A stretch of DNA of 64,000 bases from Stratiolaelaps scimitus. Lineage: Eukaryota; Arthropoda; Arachnida; Mesostigmata; Laelapidae. Location: contig JABWDB010000013.1 in the NCBI GenBank assembly GCA_019614645.1, positions 5,260,501 to 5,324,500 of the forward strand, given 5' to 3'. The notes under the pieces were generated by a model. It worked only from the letters and a program-made list of their open reading frames with translations, ran no database searches and was not told the origin of the DNA. Made by a program: the position numbers and the translations under genes. This document shows positions 35,281 through 48,192 of this stretch, one piece after another (within the stretch, counting starts at the first letter, position 1; every line of letters begins with the position of its first letter).

Positions 35281-35805
35281 GCATAAGCTAATCCTATTAA
35301 TTACAGAGGATTATGAAAAAGTGCTGGCGACGTGCAGTTGCCACACGCTTAGTGGACGAAAAAGTTTGCGAGGTGTTCACCTTTTATCTGTTCCATGGTT
35401 TCTTTATTAGTCATAATAATTTATTTTATTCAATAATTTCGTATGCAAAGCGGTGGCCCGCCACAGTTTGTTTAGCTGGCTATAGGCCAGTCAAAGTCTG
35501 GCTATTAATCAGCTCAGGAGCAACAACTAGTTATTAAAGCATGACAAACTTTCTCGCTGGATCGTTTAGGACACGACTTACCTTGTAGTCTACACCTGAC
35601 AAATCAAATTTGTGTATAATTATGTTAGACGTACTCCATGTATTGATCGTGTCATTGTGAACATTGTAGCTTGGAAGCGACAGTTGCGACGTACGACTAT
35701 TACGCGCATCCAATGCAGTGGTGAGGAACCTGTCCCTTAAACCTACCCTTCGGCAATGAACCTTACCTAAAGATTATGACCTTTCAACTCAATATTTGTT
35801 TATCT

Positions 35806-35877
35806 GAGAACTAAAACATGGTACAACCGCAGTTCCGTGAATAAACCTCGAAACGAATGAATGCATGAATGAATAAG
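35806..35877 (+). repeat. S1/LINE tail, copy at 35.8 kb
   Basis: GAGAACTAAAACATG, then ACCGCAGTTCCGTGAATAAAC, then a GAATGAATGCATGAATGAAT-type simple repeat. The terminal short tandem repeat resembles the GAAATGAAAATG end of the LINE at 48.4 kb. Confidence 0.65.
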
Positions 35878-37460
35878 CGTACATTTATCGGTATAGCTGT
35901 ATGATTTGCGTGATTTCGATGGTATATAGCGATGTCCACCTTCAATGAGGAATACATTCAGTATCATTTTAGTTGGTAATAAGCTAACAAGCACCCTGCC
36001 TTGTTGTTGTTTATATAGTATCTGGCTATACGGACAACAATATGGCCGTTTACTATAAATATCGGTGAAGTGATTCTGTTAAACGTCAAGTTATAAACCT
36101 CTTAACGGCTTTTTCTGTTTCAGGTCAGCCCACCCACGCTATCGCTGACCTTGAAAATGTTTGTTAGTCTGTCCGACGAGGGATAACAGACGAGGAACTA
36201 CCGAGTTCCCGTAGCTTCCGTATCCGTTTATCGCAACTAAGGTGGTGTAGCCCTTTTGTTAGTCCGGACATTCAACACTAACTAACACATAACACGTATC
36301 ATACCTTATGCAAGTATCGTAATAAACTGCGATAGTTGCAACGCCACACAAAGCAGCCACCCGCTGAGCAGCACCCCCAACTGCCGAAAAGGTATACGCC
36401 CAGTTATAGCCGTTGTGGGATTGGTCTTTGGAGGTCGCGGCGTTCCCAAGCCAGCTCAACCATCGAATCAAATGGGTGAAGTCACCTTAGTGAGCAGTTT
36501 GGTCATAGTAGACAAACTTACGAAGTAGATCATTTGGAGGACGCCATTGCCCGCGGAGTCCTCCGGCTTTTGCTCTTATCTGAACACTCTTCCTGTCGGA
36601 TTTGCAAACATTCCTATCAGGAGATAACGTCTGCGATTTTTGATATTTGAAATGCGCCTTAGTCTCATCAAAAGCAAACACGTACAGCTGCTTACAGCGC
36701 CACATGTTTGTGGCTGCTGTGTCGAACCACTCGAATAGGGACGATCACGCCAACTTGGGTCCCGTGGCGTGTTTGCTGCCCTGAACGGTATTGATCTTTG
36801 AGGTGGACGATGCCCAGAGAACGGGTGCTTCCACATGATGTAGAGGCATGATAATATTCTGAAGACTGTTTATAACAATATCAACAATATTACAATATTA
36901 ATAATAATGCCTCTCGCAATTGGCTTTGGATAGATTAGAAAATAACGCATCATTATTCTTAGCGAGACAGATTCGATTGCCGCGGGACACAAATACATAT
37001 GGCTTGAAACCGAATTTTGTTTTATTATTATTATTATTATTATTAATTATAGGTACTGCATGATATACATATTTCATTTATCAGTTTATATATTATAAAA
37101 CATATCCAATGGATATATACTAAAATGTGCGTGCACCCATAATATTGAAATAAGTAGACAATCTGATACTAAGAAACCGCCAGAGGGTGAGTTGTGAAAT
37201 GAATAGCTTGCATGAGTCGCGAGACACAGCTAACCCCAGGTGCGTGACCCACAATCAATGTTCTTTCTATATATTTATCATATATATGTATATATCATAT
37301 GGCTCAGAAAATTGCCTGAATTTATATCATTAAACGAGACTGATTTCGTGCTTCCTTTATCTGATGATTTTCAATGATCTATTTCAAGGAGATCGACCTA
37401 ACTACTCCAAAGTGGCAAAGTCTCGCAATATATTTCTGTCGATTTGAACCGAGTATATTT
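35878..37460. other. no confirmed gene; possible minus-strand exon near 36.5-36.8 kb
   Basis: On minus, an Arg/Pro/Ser-rich frame (36836-36665) runs into a donor-like GTAAGC. A second frame ends at 36522 in a strong donor (CTTC then GTAAGT). No acceptor with matching phase was found for either. (TTA)n lies at about 37020-37045, and TA-rich runs near 37270-37300. Confidence 0.35.
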
Positions 37461-37472
37461 GTATCCTAGTAT

Positions 37473-37748
37473 ATGCTATATCGTTTCATTGCGCTTGGTT
37501 GTTTTCTAATGTACCTCGCTGCGGCAATTTCTCACGCACTATCAGAGGCAAATTTCGCCTCACCGAAAGGCCCACGAAGCAGAAACGATATTATGGCCTT
37601 TACAGTGGCTAATAATTCCGGGGGGCTTGCCAGCGGGATGGGTGACACGGCGAGGACACAGTCCGAGGTCCAGGACCTCGGAGCTCCCTGCTTACTGGCT
37701 CACCATGGCGAATTGCTTCGTTGCCCCAATGGGTCTCAGCAGCTATAG
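37473..37748 (+). CDS. possible 91-aa secreted protein
   Basis: The N-terminus has a signal-peptide pattern: MLYRF, a hydrophobic run IALGCFLMYLAAAI, then SHA as a plausible cleavage site. The remaining 69 residues are unremarkable and contain one NNSG glycosylation-like site. The start context is weak (T at -3) and the downstream sequence to 38.46 kb is GC-rich without a gene. A chance frame is quite possible. Confidence 0.2.
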   Translation: MLYRFIALGCFLMYLAAAISHALSEANFASPKGPRSRNDIMAFTVANNSGGLASGMGDTARTQSEVQDLGAPCLLAHHGELLRCPNGSQQL

Positions 37749-40342
37749 GGGCGCGGTCCACCAAACCCTGAAAGGGGCTCTCACGCCACCCATATGTATA
37801 GCCGGCTTCTCCGTCTGAACCGTCTCGTATACGGGTTGACCTGTGGGGCTATCGCGGAAGGTCGACGATGGCGAGGAAAGAAGGCCTTCTCCGTAAAGGT
37901 CCCGGACCTGCGCCCGATAGACCCTCGTGCTTGCCCTTCACTCATGCCCCCACTGTTTCGACCCTAAGGACACGTCTGGTCTTGGACTATCGGCGGCCCC
38001 CACCACGCACTCGCCCTGGATTGGTAGAGGCCGCTATTGCTAGCACAAGCAGCGGCTGCAGCTGCAATTTTCAAAATAATGCCGCCCAGACCTTGACCCT
38101 TCAATCTCTGTTCGAAACGAACGTATGCAACATCGCCTTTGATACGTCATAGGTGCAACGAAGGTACTGCCTCGTACCTTTCCAGTAGAATTCTTTTCTA
38201 CTCGGTCGTGTGAGCACAGCGGCGTGCTCACGAATAGTGTTTGCTGCAATGGTCCTTTATACCAACCTACGACAGCCGCCCTCGAAAGTTGTTTTTTGTA
38301 AGCATGCATAGGCGCATATGTTAGGTCCGTTGTTCCTGTTGTGCCTTCGAGCAGACGCGCTGCAAGAGTCGCACAGAAGTTCGGAGCAGCTACGACAGGC
38401 TGCAACCGGCTAGGTACGTTACTGATAGCGTGGACGACGCCCGGCCGCAAGTCGACCGCCCTCTGAACACCGGTTTACGTTCGCGAAAGCAAGACAACAA
38501 GGCGGAGCGAGCCCCCGCTGTCTGCCCTCACCCCACCATCCTCATGCAGTTTTCTTAAGGGTCTTTCTTACACGCCGCCGTTTGCTGTACACCCAGCTAT
38601 CAACGAGGCTCAACGTCACAGCAGCTTGACGCTCCTATACGTTGTTGCCGCTAGCGTATGCAGGTGGATCTCGCGGGCACGAGAGCATTCGGGTTTGTCG
38701 GAGCTCTATGTCGTCAGAAAACGGCCGGCTAGCAACGGCGAAGCATAGGGCCGTAGGGGGTATGAACAGACGTTCTGCACAAGAGAAGATCCGATTGTCT
38801 CAGCGTTCAAGTTACGGGTCTGGCTTGCCGTGCTCTGCCCCGGTCGCGCTAAAGGCAAAAGGACCAGACGCGACAAGACGGTAAACTGCCGGTAATTTTC
38901 TACTGAGGAACTAACCTTACACTACTGTGTAGTAGCAACTGGCAAAGGGCGGGTTACCGCTAACCCTGCTATGCGGTTTTTACATGAAACCCATCACCAC
39001 GATCTAAGTTTATGGCTCTACCTTTCCCTCGGTCGCCCTCACTATTTCCTTCTGTCCTTACTTCTATATTCTTACGGGGCATGGACGAAATGGGTAAGGA
39101 GAAAGAAGCCGAGCAGGCTCCAATTCTCAGACATAACAAGGTACCGCAACGAGGGCACTCTTATGCGTATAAACGAGCCCGCATGGCACGAGCTGTAAAT
39201 GAGGAGGGATAACATCGTTGCCACCACCGCCACCACTATCGCCGCATTGAAGTGTATTGTTCATGCTGCTCCACTTGTTGTATCTTACTGAGCGTTTCCT
39301 TGGCGTACTGGTGTGTCCATAGACGCTGCCTGCAGTGCTGTTTCTGTTACGGCTACGGAATACGAACACTTGCAGGATATAATGCTTCCTTTTGCTTATG
39401 TTCAGAGACTGCGGCCGTGGCAGCAATATCCACTTCTTGAAGAATACTTGTTCTCTTGCGCGTGCCACCTCTCTTTCGACTCCGCTCTTGGGTTCCGCAA
39501 AAAAGCTCCTAAAACTGTCCGGGAAAACAACGCCATCGTCTCAATGACCCTGTGATATGAAGGTCGGTCAGTTACAACGGAGGTTAGCTGCGGTTGAGCG
39601 GGACAGAGAGTTCTGTGCGGACAGAGATTTCGTTCGGACCATGTATATATATGCAGTCTATGTGTATGATTATTCGTGCACGTACTCAGTGGAGCGCAAG
39701 GAGAAAGGCTCAGGCACACAATGATGCCGCTTTTCTTTCCATGCCTCTCGATGCTGTCCGCTTGTTTGGTGTCGTTTACGTTATATCGATGCTGTGGACG
39801 ACTATCGGCAGCGACCCATTCCGCCCCACCCATGCACAGTGCCGTATGGCTGCTCATCGCCACGCTAGCGGAAGGTCCATGTTACTCGATCGCGAAGGAG
39901 AACTCGTAGCAACAGGAGTTGGGCTGGTCCTACATGGGTAACACGGTTCCGTGAACAGAATTACAGCCAGCCATCTAGGTATACTTCCGTATGCTTGTGG
40001 AAGCTAGACACGAGCAAGACTGTTGTATGTAGAAACTCGTCGCACGCTGATTGTGTACTTTGTGCCCTTCAGCGAATGGGGTACGAGGGAAACGGGATGG
40101 TCATCGTATCCTATGTCTGCCTGGCTACATTTCCCACAATACCTGTGCAGTATGTGTATGATGCCTGAAAGTGCGGCTGCAGTATAGAAGTGCCGCCCAT
40201 TCCCTTTGGATAACGCGCCTGCGTGTATCTAATGGAGATAGCGACAAGAACACGTATTCGCTTACTTCAGTTGAAGTCTGATTTAGTAGGTAACATTGAG
40301 CGCAAGGAACATTTTCACCCCAATGAAAATACGTGAATACTA

Positions 40343-40395
<53 letters not shown>
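37749..40395. other. no gene recognised
   Basis: GC-rich to about 38.9 kb, then mixed. Overlapping frames of 70-150 codons on both strands show no domain. A long TA block lies at 40343-40399. Confidence 0.45.
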
Positions 40396-40446
40396 TATAC
40401 AGAGCTGAGGCCTGTCAGATAGGAGAACAGCTAAGGGTCAGCTGAA

Positions 40447-40480
<34 letters not shown>

Positions 40481-40485
40481 TATAT
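40343..40485. repeat. TA microsatellites around an S4 copy
   Basis: (TA)n at 40343-40399 and an A20 run continuing into (TA)n at 40444-40485 bracket the S4 fragment. Confidence 0.9.
40400..40464 (+). repeat. S4 repeat, short copy with poly-A
   Basis: AGAGCTGAGGCCTGTCAGAT, then GGAGAACAGCT and AGGGTCAGCT, followed by about 20 A. It shares GCTGAGGCCTGTCA and AGGGTCAGCT with the 55.8-kb copy. The poly-A end suggests retrotransposition. Confidence 0.7.
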
Positions 40486-40727
40486 TCACGTTAAGACATT
40501 CTGTTAGTTGGTATTTTTATGTACATAGTAATATTTGGATGGCACATATGTCCCATGAATTACCCTGTTATTACACATTAACACCTTAGAGACTTACAGC
40601 TCTACAGTTCATTGGAGGATGCTCGCACGTTTGTTGTTAATGCTTTCTGTTGACACGGCGCCTTCTTCCAAGCACAAAAACCCTCCGAACATCATTTCGG
40701 GGACGGGGAATTTGCTGAAATTGACGC

Positions 40728-40790
40728 ATGCCATATAAGAGAGCTTAAGCATTGTAAAGATTGCAGTTCCTTTAATAAACCTTAACCTCT
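40728..40790 (+). repeat. S1/LINE tail, copy at 40.7 kb
   Basis: ATAAGAGAGCTTAAGCATTG, then GATTGCAGTTCCTTTAATA, AACC. It is nearly identical to the 3.8-kb copy, without the box B part. Confidence 0.75.
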
Positions 40791-42110
40791 ACTCAAGATA
40801 TATTCTATCTGTGAAACGCGCCAAAGATACCTACGTGGATTTCCTCCGGTGTCCTCGTCCTGGAGCCAGTTCAACGAAGCACACCGATGCACCGACGATG
40901 AGGAAGTTGCAATGATAACTGCAAGCCGGCCGCCTTGACAGCGAAGTCACTGGAGATTGTATCCACGGAGCTATTCGTTATGTTCTCCCTCTGTCTCAAA
41001 CGGCGCTCACATATGGCCTCCCTACCACCTGAGAGTTGCTCTTCCAAAAATAAATTATAAACACGCATAGCTGCCTCTTGTTCTCTCTCTTTATGTCCCT
41101 CTCATTTTGCCCTCAGACTCGAAGCGCTGCCTACGAAATTGACCGAAACAGCCAGGTATAATAAAACCGCTAACGCGCGGCGCGTTCAGATATGATGGTA
41201 TGATGCACAAAATGGCAGACTTGCAAACGTAAATTATTCTTCATAAGCACTACCCTGCGGGTAGTAGTGTCTTACGATCCCAGTTGCTTTTTCTGCACCC
41301 GAACATCTGCTCAGGCAGAGATAACAGCAATGAATCGCGCGCGTTCGAGCTTTTGCAAGTACTTTGTTAGAGCTTCGCTATCGTAGCCGTGATTATGATG
41401 GGCCCTCTGGGAGGCGGCTATACCACATATCCCTTGCGCTGAAATCTATTTTTACCATGGGTTGAAGAAAGCTTGCGCCATCGCGAGCTCACAATTTGTA
41501 AGCTTCCGTGATTAAGTCTAGGTGACACTAACGTGACTCGATTAATGTGCTTCAATCAAACCTATGGAGACGCGTGTTAATCAAACGCAAGTATCAGCCT
41601 TTCACAGGCAGAAGCTGGTGTATTAAATCGTCGCAAACGCATCGGCATCTTCCAATGATTTATTTATCAATAGGTTACCATTATTATTGGCCGATGCAAC
41701 TATAATTCTCCTTCACGCAGGTCCCCCCGCGAGTCCGGTTTGTAAGGAGAGCTCTTCTATATTCCAATGAATCATACTTAGTTACGCACATGCTATTTAC
41801 TATCGCAATTTCAGACTTGTGTACCTAGAGTTCACGGGAGAATAATCACAGGAACCCGAATGACGCTGTCTTATTTTGAACGCCGTCGGCTTAAACCTTT
41901 CCTCGAACTTCTCACCGCTTAGCAGATCACGTATGCTCGTATCGGATCATCACATCAGCCACAGGTTAGAATGAAAGCTAACAACTTGACCTGACGTCCG
42001 GTTTTGAGAAGTTTGCCATAGACAGTTATGTACGATATACAATAACACTTTTTCCTCCTTGGCCGGTAACCCGCCGTCCAATCAGTTGCAACAAACAAAC
42101 GCGTAGTGAT
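40791..42110. other. no gene recognised
   Basis: Nothing beyond chance-length frames on either strand. Confidence 0.45.
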
Positions 42111-42112
42111 GA

Positions 42113-42250
42113 ACGTGTCGAATCTAGGGAAGAGATGTACTTACAGCAGAGTAGTTTTAGCAGGTAGAGGCGTTTTGTCATCCAGGTCAACCCTGTCTCT
42201 GGTGGTATCCCGCGCGTTTTAAGAAAATTTCCCCTTCTACAACAAATAGG
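42113..42250 (+). repeat. S3 retroelement, diverged copy
   Basis: It shares ordered blocks with the 28.4-kb S3 element: GGGAAGAGAT, TTTTAGCAGGTAGAGGCG, TTGTCATCCAGGTCAAC, GTCTCTGGTGGT and AAGAAAATTTCCCCTTCT. A ~45-bp inner piece present at 28.5 kb is missing and the poly-A has decayed. Confidence 0.7.
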
Positions 42251-45200
42251 AAGATATCTGCAGCACTTTCCCTGTAAATACTATATATGTTCGCGGAAGC
42301 GCGAGGTCTCTCATCTATCCAGACGAAATAAGCGCAATTGGGAATCCCACAGCGACTGCTCGATGTTTCATAAGATTCTTCTATAACAATATTCAAGGTG
42401 TTCGCGTTCTAAAAATAGATATCCGCAAACAATCCAAATCCGCAAACGAATACAATCTACAAACACCCACGCGTCAAGCAGTTGAGCTGTATTCTGCTAT
42501 ATAGGAATCTTCGTGTATATCACATGACTACCAACTCTGTGTGCACATCAAGAAGATAAACATTCTATGGTTAGTGGATGCCTCATACAATACGTAAGTA
42601 GTGAACAATAGGCTAAGCCGAGACACGTCTGGCATAAGCCGCTTCAAGTGACTTCCGTTCTCCGAAGGTCATTCGTTAGCTGTGATGTCCATTGAGAAAT
42701 CCGTAATTTTCTCCATTAGCAGAAAGACTGTAACTTATCAGTTAGTAACGTAGCGGTGACTCTGCAGAACGGGCAACGGAGTTGTCGTGACTGCAACCGA
42801 TTAAATCTGCTATAGACACTGCGTCAGCGGAAGCTATCAAGGAAAAAGTTCTCGTTCGAGAACTTTGCGCACACGCGTTGAAAATAACAGTTAGCATGAG
42901 CGAGCAAGCGAGCTTTAGATGGGAATCAAGATCGGATTCAGTAGGGAAGAAAATCAACATCGGTACAATTTGTTGAAATGAGACACAAAGCAAACCTCGT
43001 AACTCGTCTTAACCTCATCCTCATCGATCTATGTTTGAGCAGCAAAGTGATCGCTTGCTGGCTGTCACCCACTTCACGCAGCCAACGTAAAAAAATCTAT
43101 TTTTCGCATGCATCAACAGCTCGCTGAAGGGCAGTGGGTCATAACACAACAAAAGCGCACATGACACCGGCGGAAAGCAGGCGTCTGTCTGTACACTACA
43201 GCTTGCGCCTTTGCTTTCGATTAAGAATACGACATGTAAGCACGCGAATGTATAGAGCCCCCCACGAAAAGATCGATCCGACAATGTAGCGTAGATTGAG
43301 AGGGGGTAGCGCTTAAAATTTCGTCGATTTGGAAGGGATGATTTTGGCTATAGTCTCAAAAGCTAGGGGTTTAGGTTTTAATAATATATTCAAAATAGTC
43401 CCACATGGAGTCTTGATTATCATCTTTGAATGAGGACATATGGAGACGACCCGTCACTATACACATCTATACCTGTATTGCCGCGGACTCCTGTACATAT
43501 GTATGTTATCATTTTGCTGTGCCACAGGTCAAGGTTGAGGTGACGGCGTTGGTTTCCGCCTGCCATCTTTGTATAAACAACGCCGCTCTCTTAAGTGTAT
43601 TGTCAACTACTGCTGACTAGATCACCACCTATGTACAATAATATATTCAAGAGTTTCGTGAAGAACTACACGCTCCGAACTCTAGGAAATCGCCCGGAGT
43701 TGAGCAGTAGAATGGGATGGAAGTAATGGACGATGTCCACTCTTTGGGTTGGATACAGACTACGCCGATAGTGAGTTAACGTTCGATTAATTTGCATTCG
43801 CATTTCTCGGCTATTCTGCTGTTCGACTTATGCGATCTCTCCGTATAGCATTATAGGAGATTCGCGTGTTGACCTTTTGGCTGACCTTCGGCCTATTGTC
43901 GGCAAACCTTGTTCCGTTGGGGAAGGTCACACGTTCCGCGAGCAGCGGCCTAATCGCCAAACAATTAGGTTATCACCACCCTTTTTGCTACTATTTATGG
44001 TAAATTGAGGCTGTTCTATAGAACGTTACAGACTGTTACCATGTTGCTCGCCTAGCTTGATCAGCTAACTATAAAAAAATTACTAAGGACGTCAACTTGT
44101 GAATGAAATCGTTTGCTAGTTCTATATCTAAATGTAGCTATTCCGTCTAAATCATGATGTCGTATTAGTGCAATACTCATATTGTTCATGTGACCTATCG
44201 CCCATGTGCGCTAGGGATCTAGATGGACCAAATGAACACACACTCGAGCGAATTTTATCCAGTTAGAATAAGAATCCTTCGGTCTTTCCAGTAAAGCGTC
44301 AAATGCAGGGTGGCGCTTTGATTTTTGTGTCTGCGAAGGAGATGCCTATAGCAATATAGCATAGAATTATCACGACATCGCACAGAGGATGAGCTGGATG
44401 ATCTTTTCATTGATGGAAGTCATGCCAGCCCCAACCCAGGGAGGTTGGTTTTCCGGAAATGAGCTTCTCCACTGTGCATAGGTTCTTTATATGCTCGCGA
44501 GTGATGTGCATTGAATTGTCGTCAGTTCCTCTGGTCTATCTACGTTTATTATTTTGCGAAAGGCCTCTAAAATTCAGCGCCACTCGTGGTTCGCAATCGA
44601 TCAACACCTCCGTCTGAAGTGTGTACTTCGAAGTTCATTTTTGATGACGAACATTGAGTTGCTCTAATGCCAGCACTAACGCTGTTCTTAAAAATAATTT
44701 TCGCTGATCCAATGGATCAATCATTGCCGAGTTTCATTAAACTCTGAATCAAGTGGTTTTCTCGAACCCAGCTGAACCTGGTCATCGTTTCCAATTGTTT
44801 ATATCGTCGTTCGTTGACATCCATTAGCATCAAGCCATTTTGTCGACCGTTCACCGTCGGTATGAATCGAGATCGCGTGCCAGCTGTCAAGTAGGCCGAA
44901 GCCGGTAGACTTCGAAACCGATACGAATAGTGAAGGGGTGGCGAGATGGCCACCTCTCCTCTCGTCGACAAGGGACAACGAGGTGTACGAGACATAATTG
45001 GGACTGAATCATGGGACCCCCCGTTCATTTTATCATTTAACTGCTAGACTCTGTTTTGCCTATGAAATCCCCTAGGCGGACCCTCCTCCTAACGGGGCGT
45101 GGGAGAGCTGAGTATCTGCCACGAATGTTGAAAGTCTTCGGTGGATGACGGTACTTGCGAGTTGACATGCGGGTGACAACCCTGTGACGGTGAGAGGTCT

Positions 45201-46283
45201 TTAAAATGAGATAAGCATGATAGAAGACACGATCAAATCCCGTTAAAAGTAGTAAGCAACATCAGCATTTATTATCATTGTTATTATCATCACAGCTTTC
45301 CATTATGCAATACAAGACATAGATACGAACGAGGCACAAGGGGTTCACGTTGTCTCGGGGGTGTCGAATGCCCCTTCTATACCAGCACAAATTGCTAGGT
45401 CTTCGTAGTCTGCTTCACGGAAATCCTTTGATTATTAGCCGATATCGATTCAACTGCCGGCTGGGCGAATAACGCTCGTTTACATGTTTAATCAGATCTA
45501 ATAATAATGACACGCGTACTGGAGTGCCTATGTATATATGTATGTATGCACGTGCGCGGTTGGACTAAGCGGTGCATCTTCGCAGTAGAGCTTGCTTGTG
45601 AGTCACCATATCAGGCTATGCTCGATGGTTCGTGCATTTCGATGGGTAGGCTAGGCCAAACATGCAAATACAATTACGCTAATTGTTGATAGATATAATT
45701 ACCTACCACTATGCTCGCTGCACATTTCCACTGATCAGGAGCTAGATTACGATTACTGATCATATAGCTGTCCTTCGACAGCTAAGTCTCTAGCTGTAAA
45801 AACCCGGAGGCCGCAGGTTCTAAGTCAGCCATGACACATGCCTACTCTACATGAGTGATTAAATAAAGGAAGTAAGTATGCCTTTACGTACATAACGGAA
45901 GGGTTCGGGGCGTTTGTCGGTAGTCAGAGCAAAGGGTCGATATCCCAAATGCGGGTGCTCCGAAGACTAAAAACTAAATATAGACACGAACATCATCTCG
46001 CGTCCCATACATGATTATTAGCAGAGCCACCTATCTGCTATTTGGACGACGGGTAAATACGCTTGTTTTTTAAGCGTAGTGATGTTTTTAATTCCCCATT
46101 CATTGTAGAGCTCGGCTAAGTAGCAGCCAGATGTGTCAGGTACGATGGACACGCAACATTTGACTTGCTGTGCCTGGCTAAGTCTGCCTGGCTAAGGGTG
46201 ACTCGCTGGCCAATAATGAATTGAAGTATTCCTTACTGGAAATTCAGAATTGATATATCTAAATTTACATTCGATTAATCATC
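42251..46283. other. no gene; weak SINE-like box B at about 45.81 kb
   Basis: Only chance-length frames occur. GGCCGCAGGTTCTAAGTC at about 45810-45827 resembles the S1 box B region (GGCCGCAGGTTCAAGCC at 61.37 kb), and the sequence GATTAAATAAAGGAAG follows. A perfect 10-bp hairpin AAAGTTCTCG/CGAGAACTTT lies near 42845. Confidence 0.4.
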
Positions 46284-46351
46284 TATATTATAATATGTAT
46301 TAGCGCAAACCACTTGAGAGATAGGTTTTCTCTAATACATATTATATTATA
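46284..46351. repeat. AT-rich hairpin, 19 of 20 bp
   Basis: The arm 46284-46303 (ending ATATGTATTAG) pairs with 46332-46351 (starting CTAATACATAT), with one mismatch and a 28-base loop. Confidence 0.85.
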
Positions 46352-46399
46352 CAAATATTACATACATTTAACATGATGTGCAAAACTCGCGCGGCGGGA

Positions 46400-47271
46400 C
46401 GGCGTTAGCTCCTGGACAACGATTATCCATCTGCAGGACACGAGCGGGACTGGAGTCGGCCGCCGCTCGCCAAGCTAAGTCGTAATCTTTTATTTTCGCT
46501 CATGGTGTCTGTCCGTCCGATAATGACTTCTGTTTCTTTCGGGGCGTTTTTTTTTGGGTTTATCCTCTTCCAAATGGGTCATGTTTGGCATCGTTGTGTA
46601 GCTACGGTCGGGGCTATAATCTTAAAAGGGGCTTTAAAGGGGGTTGCTGGGGTGGCGGCCGGATGAATACCATTAAGTCTATGTAAGGGGTGGTTGTGTT
46701 TTGTATATCTCGATGCGTCTCGACGAGCTGAACAAGTTTGCGAATATTGGTTAAAGTGCCATTTTTTATGATTATTTTTTGAGTCAGGTTAAAATGCCAT
46801 TTTCGAGTATTTTTTTAGCGGTTTTCTATAACTATTTTAACATGGTGTTCTATGTAAGGGGAACTTTTCTGGCGTGTTTCCGATGCAGTTCGATGAGGTA
46901 AGCGACCCTCCAATAGGTGTTTTTATACCTAAAGTTGATATTTTTTAGTTTATTTTCCAAAACAGCTTAACATGCAAGAGGCGGTTTTCTTGGGCCAAAA
47001 ACCACCGAGGGGTAATTTTTCACTTCTTTTCATTAGATACCTTTTCAACACCTGGTCTTTGTTTAAAGTGTTCTGTTTTTTTGAGGTTCCAAGTTTATCG
47101 AAAGCGCTATATTCATAATAGTTAATTTCGTGCCAAGTACTTGTTAATCTTTTTTATTTGCCAAAAACAAACCGCTTCATACGTCTGTCTAAGCTGAACC
47201 AATAAACAATAGGTGTTCCTATACCTAAAATCGACCGTTTTCGAGTTAATGTTGGCTATGCGCTTAGATGA
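46400..47271 (+). repeat. T-rich block with internal duplications
   Basis: CTATGTAAGGGG occurs at about 46679 and 46850, followed in each case by CGATGC and CGA-GAG blocks. AATAGGTGTT-TATACCTAAA occurs at about 46913 and 47209. TAAAGTGCCATTTTT and TAAAATGCCATTTT lie 50 bases apart. The sequence has no open frame and resembles no element I know. A 30-base motif starting CACGAGCGGGACT at about 46440 recurs at 48825, beyond the LINE. Confidence 0.6.
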
Positions 47272-47298
47272 TGAAAAACACTGTATCTAGGGCCGTAC

Positions 47299-48192
47299 AT
47301 GTTTATTATCCTAATCAATTTTATCTTAATGAAGATTTCATCTGGCAACTTCTGTAGGACTATAGCCTATGCTGATGATACATCGCTCCTATTCCGGATA
47401 ACCCCCTCGACGATCCAGGCGGATATTGAACTATCGATGTTAAAAGTTGAAGAGGTCATGCGCCTTTTTGAGAAGTTTGGGCTTGCTATAAATGCAAGTA
47501 AAACTGGTATCACTCTCTTTCGAGCACCGCAGAGGTCAATCCAGATCCAGTCTGTGCAACTGCGTGGTTTATCGGTCCCCACGTCACGCAACGTCAAGTG
47601 TTTAGGCCTGACGATCCAGGACAGTCTGAGGTGGCACGACCACTTGACTGGACTTGCCCCAAAATGTTATGCTGTTATCGCATCACTTCGCCGTCTTAGG
47701 GAAGTTGGGGTGCCCGTCGCTGGGCTACTTCTAATCTACAAAATGCTCCTAATTCCATTGCTATGCTACGGTATCACAATCTGGGGTGGCGGCTTCAGAG
47801 ACACGCTTCGCCGGGGTGAAATCATTCAGAATGATGCTCTGAGAGCTGTGTTCGGCCGCCGTCGTAGGGACTCTGTTGCCGATGTGTTTCAACAGTTTGA
47901 CCTGCTTTGCCTCAAGGACATAGCCACCTTTCAGACTGCTCTCCTTGCATTCAAAACATGCAGTGGTAAGATACCAGCCGACATTTCCTTCCCTATCACG
48001 ATGGTGAGGAAGCGTTCGACCCGTCGCCCAACCACCTTTGAGGTGCCATTTACTGTCAAAGAGTCCAGCCGCCAAGCTCTGGCTTACCGTCTACCGGTCG
48101 TCTGGGGCTCGCTCCCTCGTGAGCTTCGTTCCCTCACTTCAGCTAAAAAGTTTGCAAGTGAGGCAAAAAAGTTCCTTGCGGGGAGGGTTTAA
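47299..48192 (+). CDS. LINE ORF2 C-terminal half, reverse transcriptase (5'-truncated)
   Basis: A single open frame of 297 codons, the longest uninterrupted mobile-element frame here. The start codon is incidental: similarity begins slightly upstream (LGPYMFII matches the usual GPLLF palm motif) and the frame is cut off 5' of this point. TIAYADDTSLLF at about 47370 contains the catalytic YADD. The INASKTGITLF motif, thumb (VKCLGLTIQDSLRWHDHL), LLIYKMLLIPLLCYGITIWG and a basic C-terminus ending at TAA 48190-48192 complete the domain. The layout fits the Jockey/CR1/I group. Intact coding sequence suggests recent insertion, but without the 5' half it is immobile. Confidence 0.9.
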   Translation: MFIILINFILMKISSGNFCRTIAYADDTSLLFRITPSTIQADIELSMLKVEEVMRLFEKFGLAINASKTGITLFRAPQRSIQIQSVQLRGLSVPTSRNVKCLGLTIQDSLRWHDHLTGLAPKCYAVIASLRRLREVGVPVAGLLLIYKMLLIPLLCYGITIWGGGFRDTLRRGEIIQNDALRAVFGRRRRDSVADVFQQFDLLCLKDIATFQTALLAFKTCSGKIPADISFPITMVRKRSTRRPTTFEVPFTVKESSRQALAYRLPVVWGSLPRELRSLTSAKKFASEAKKFLAGRV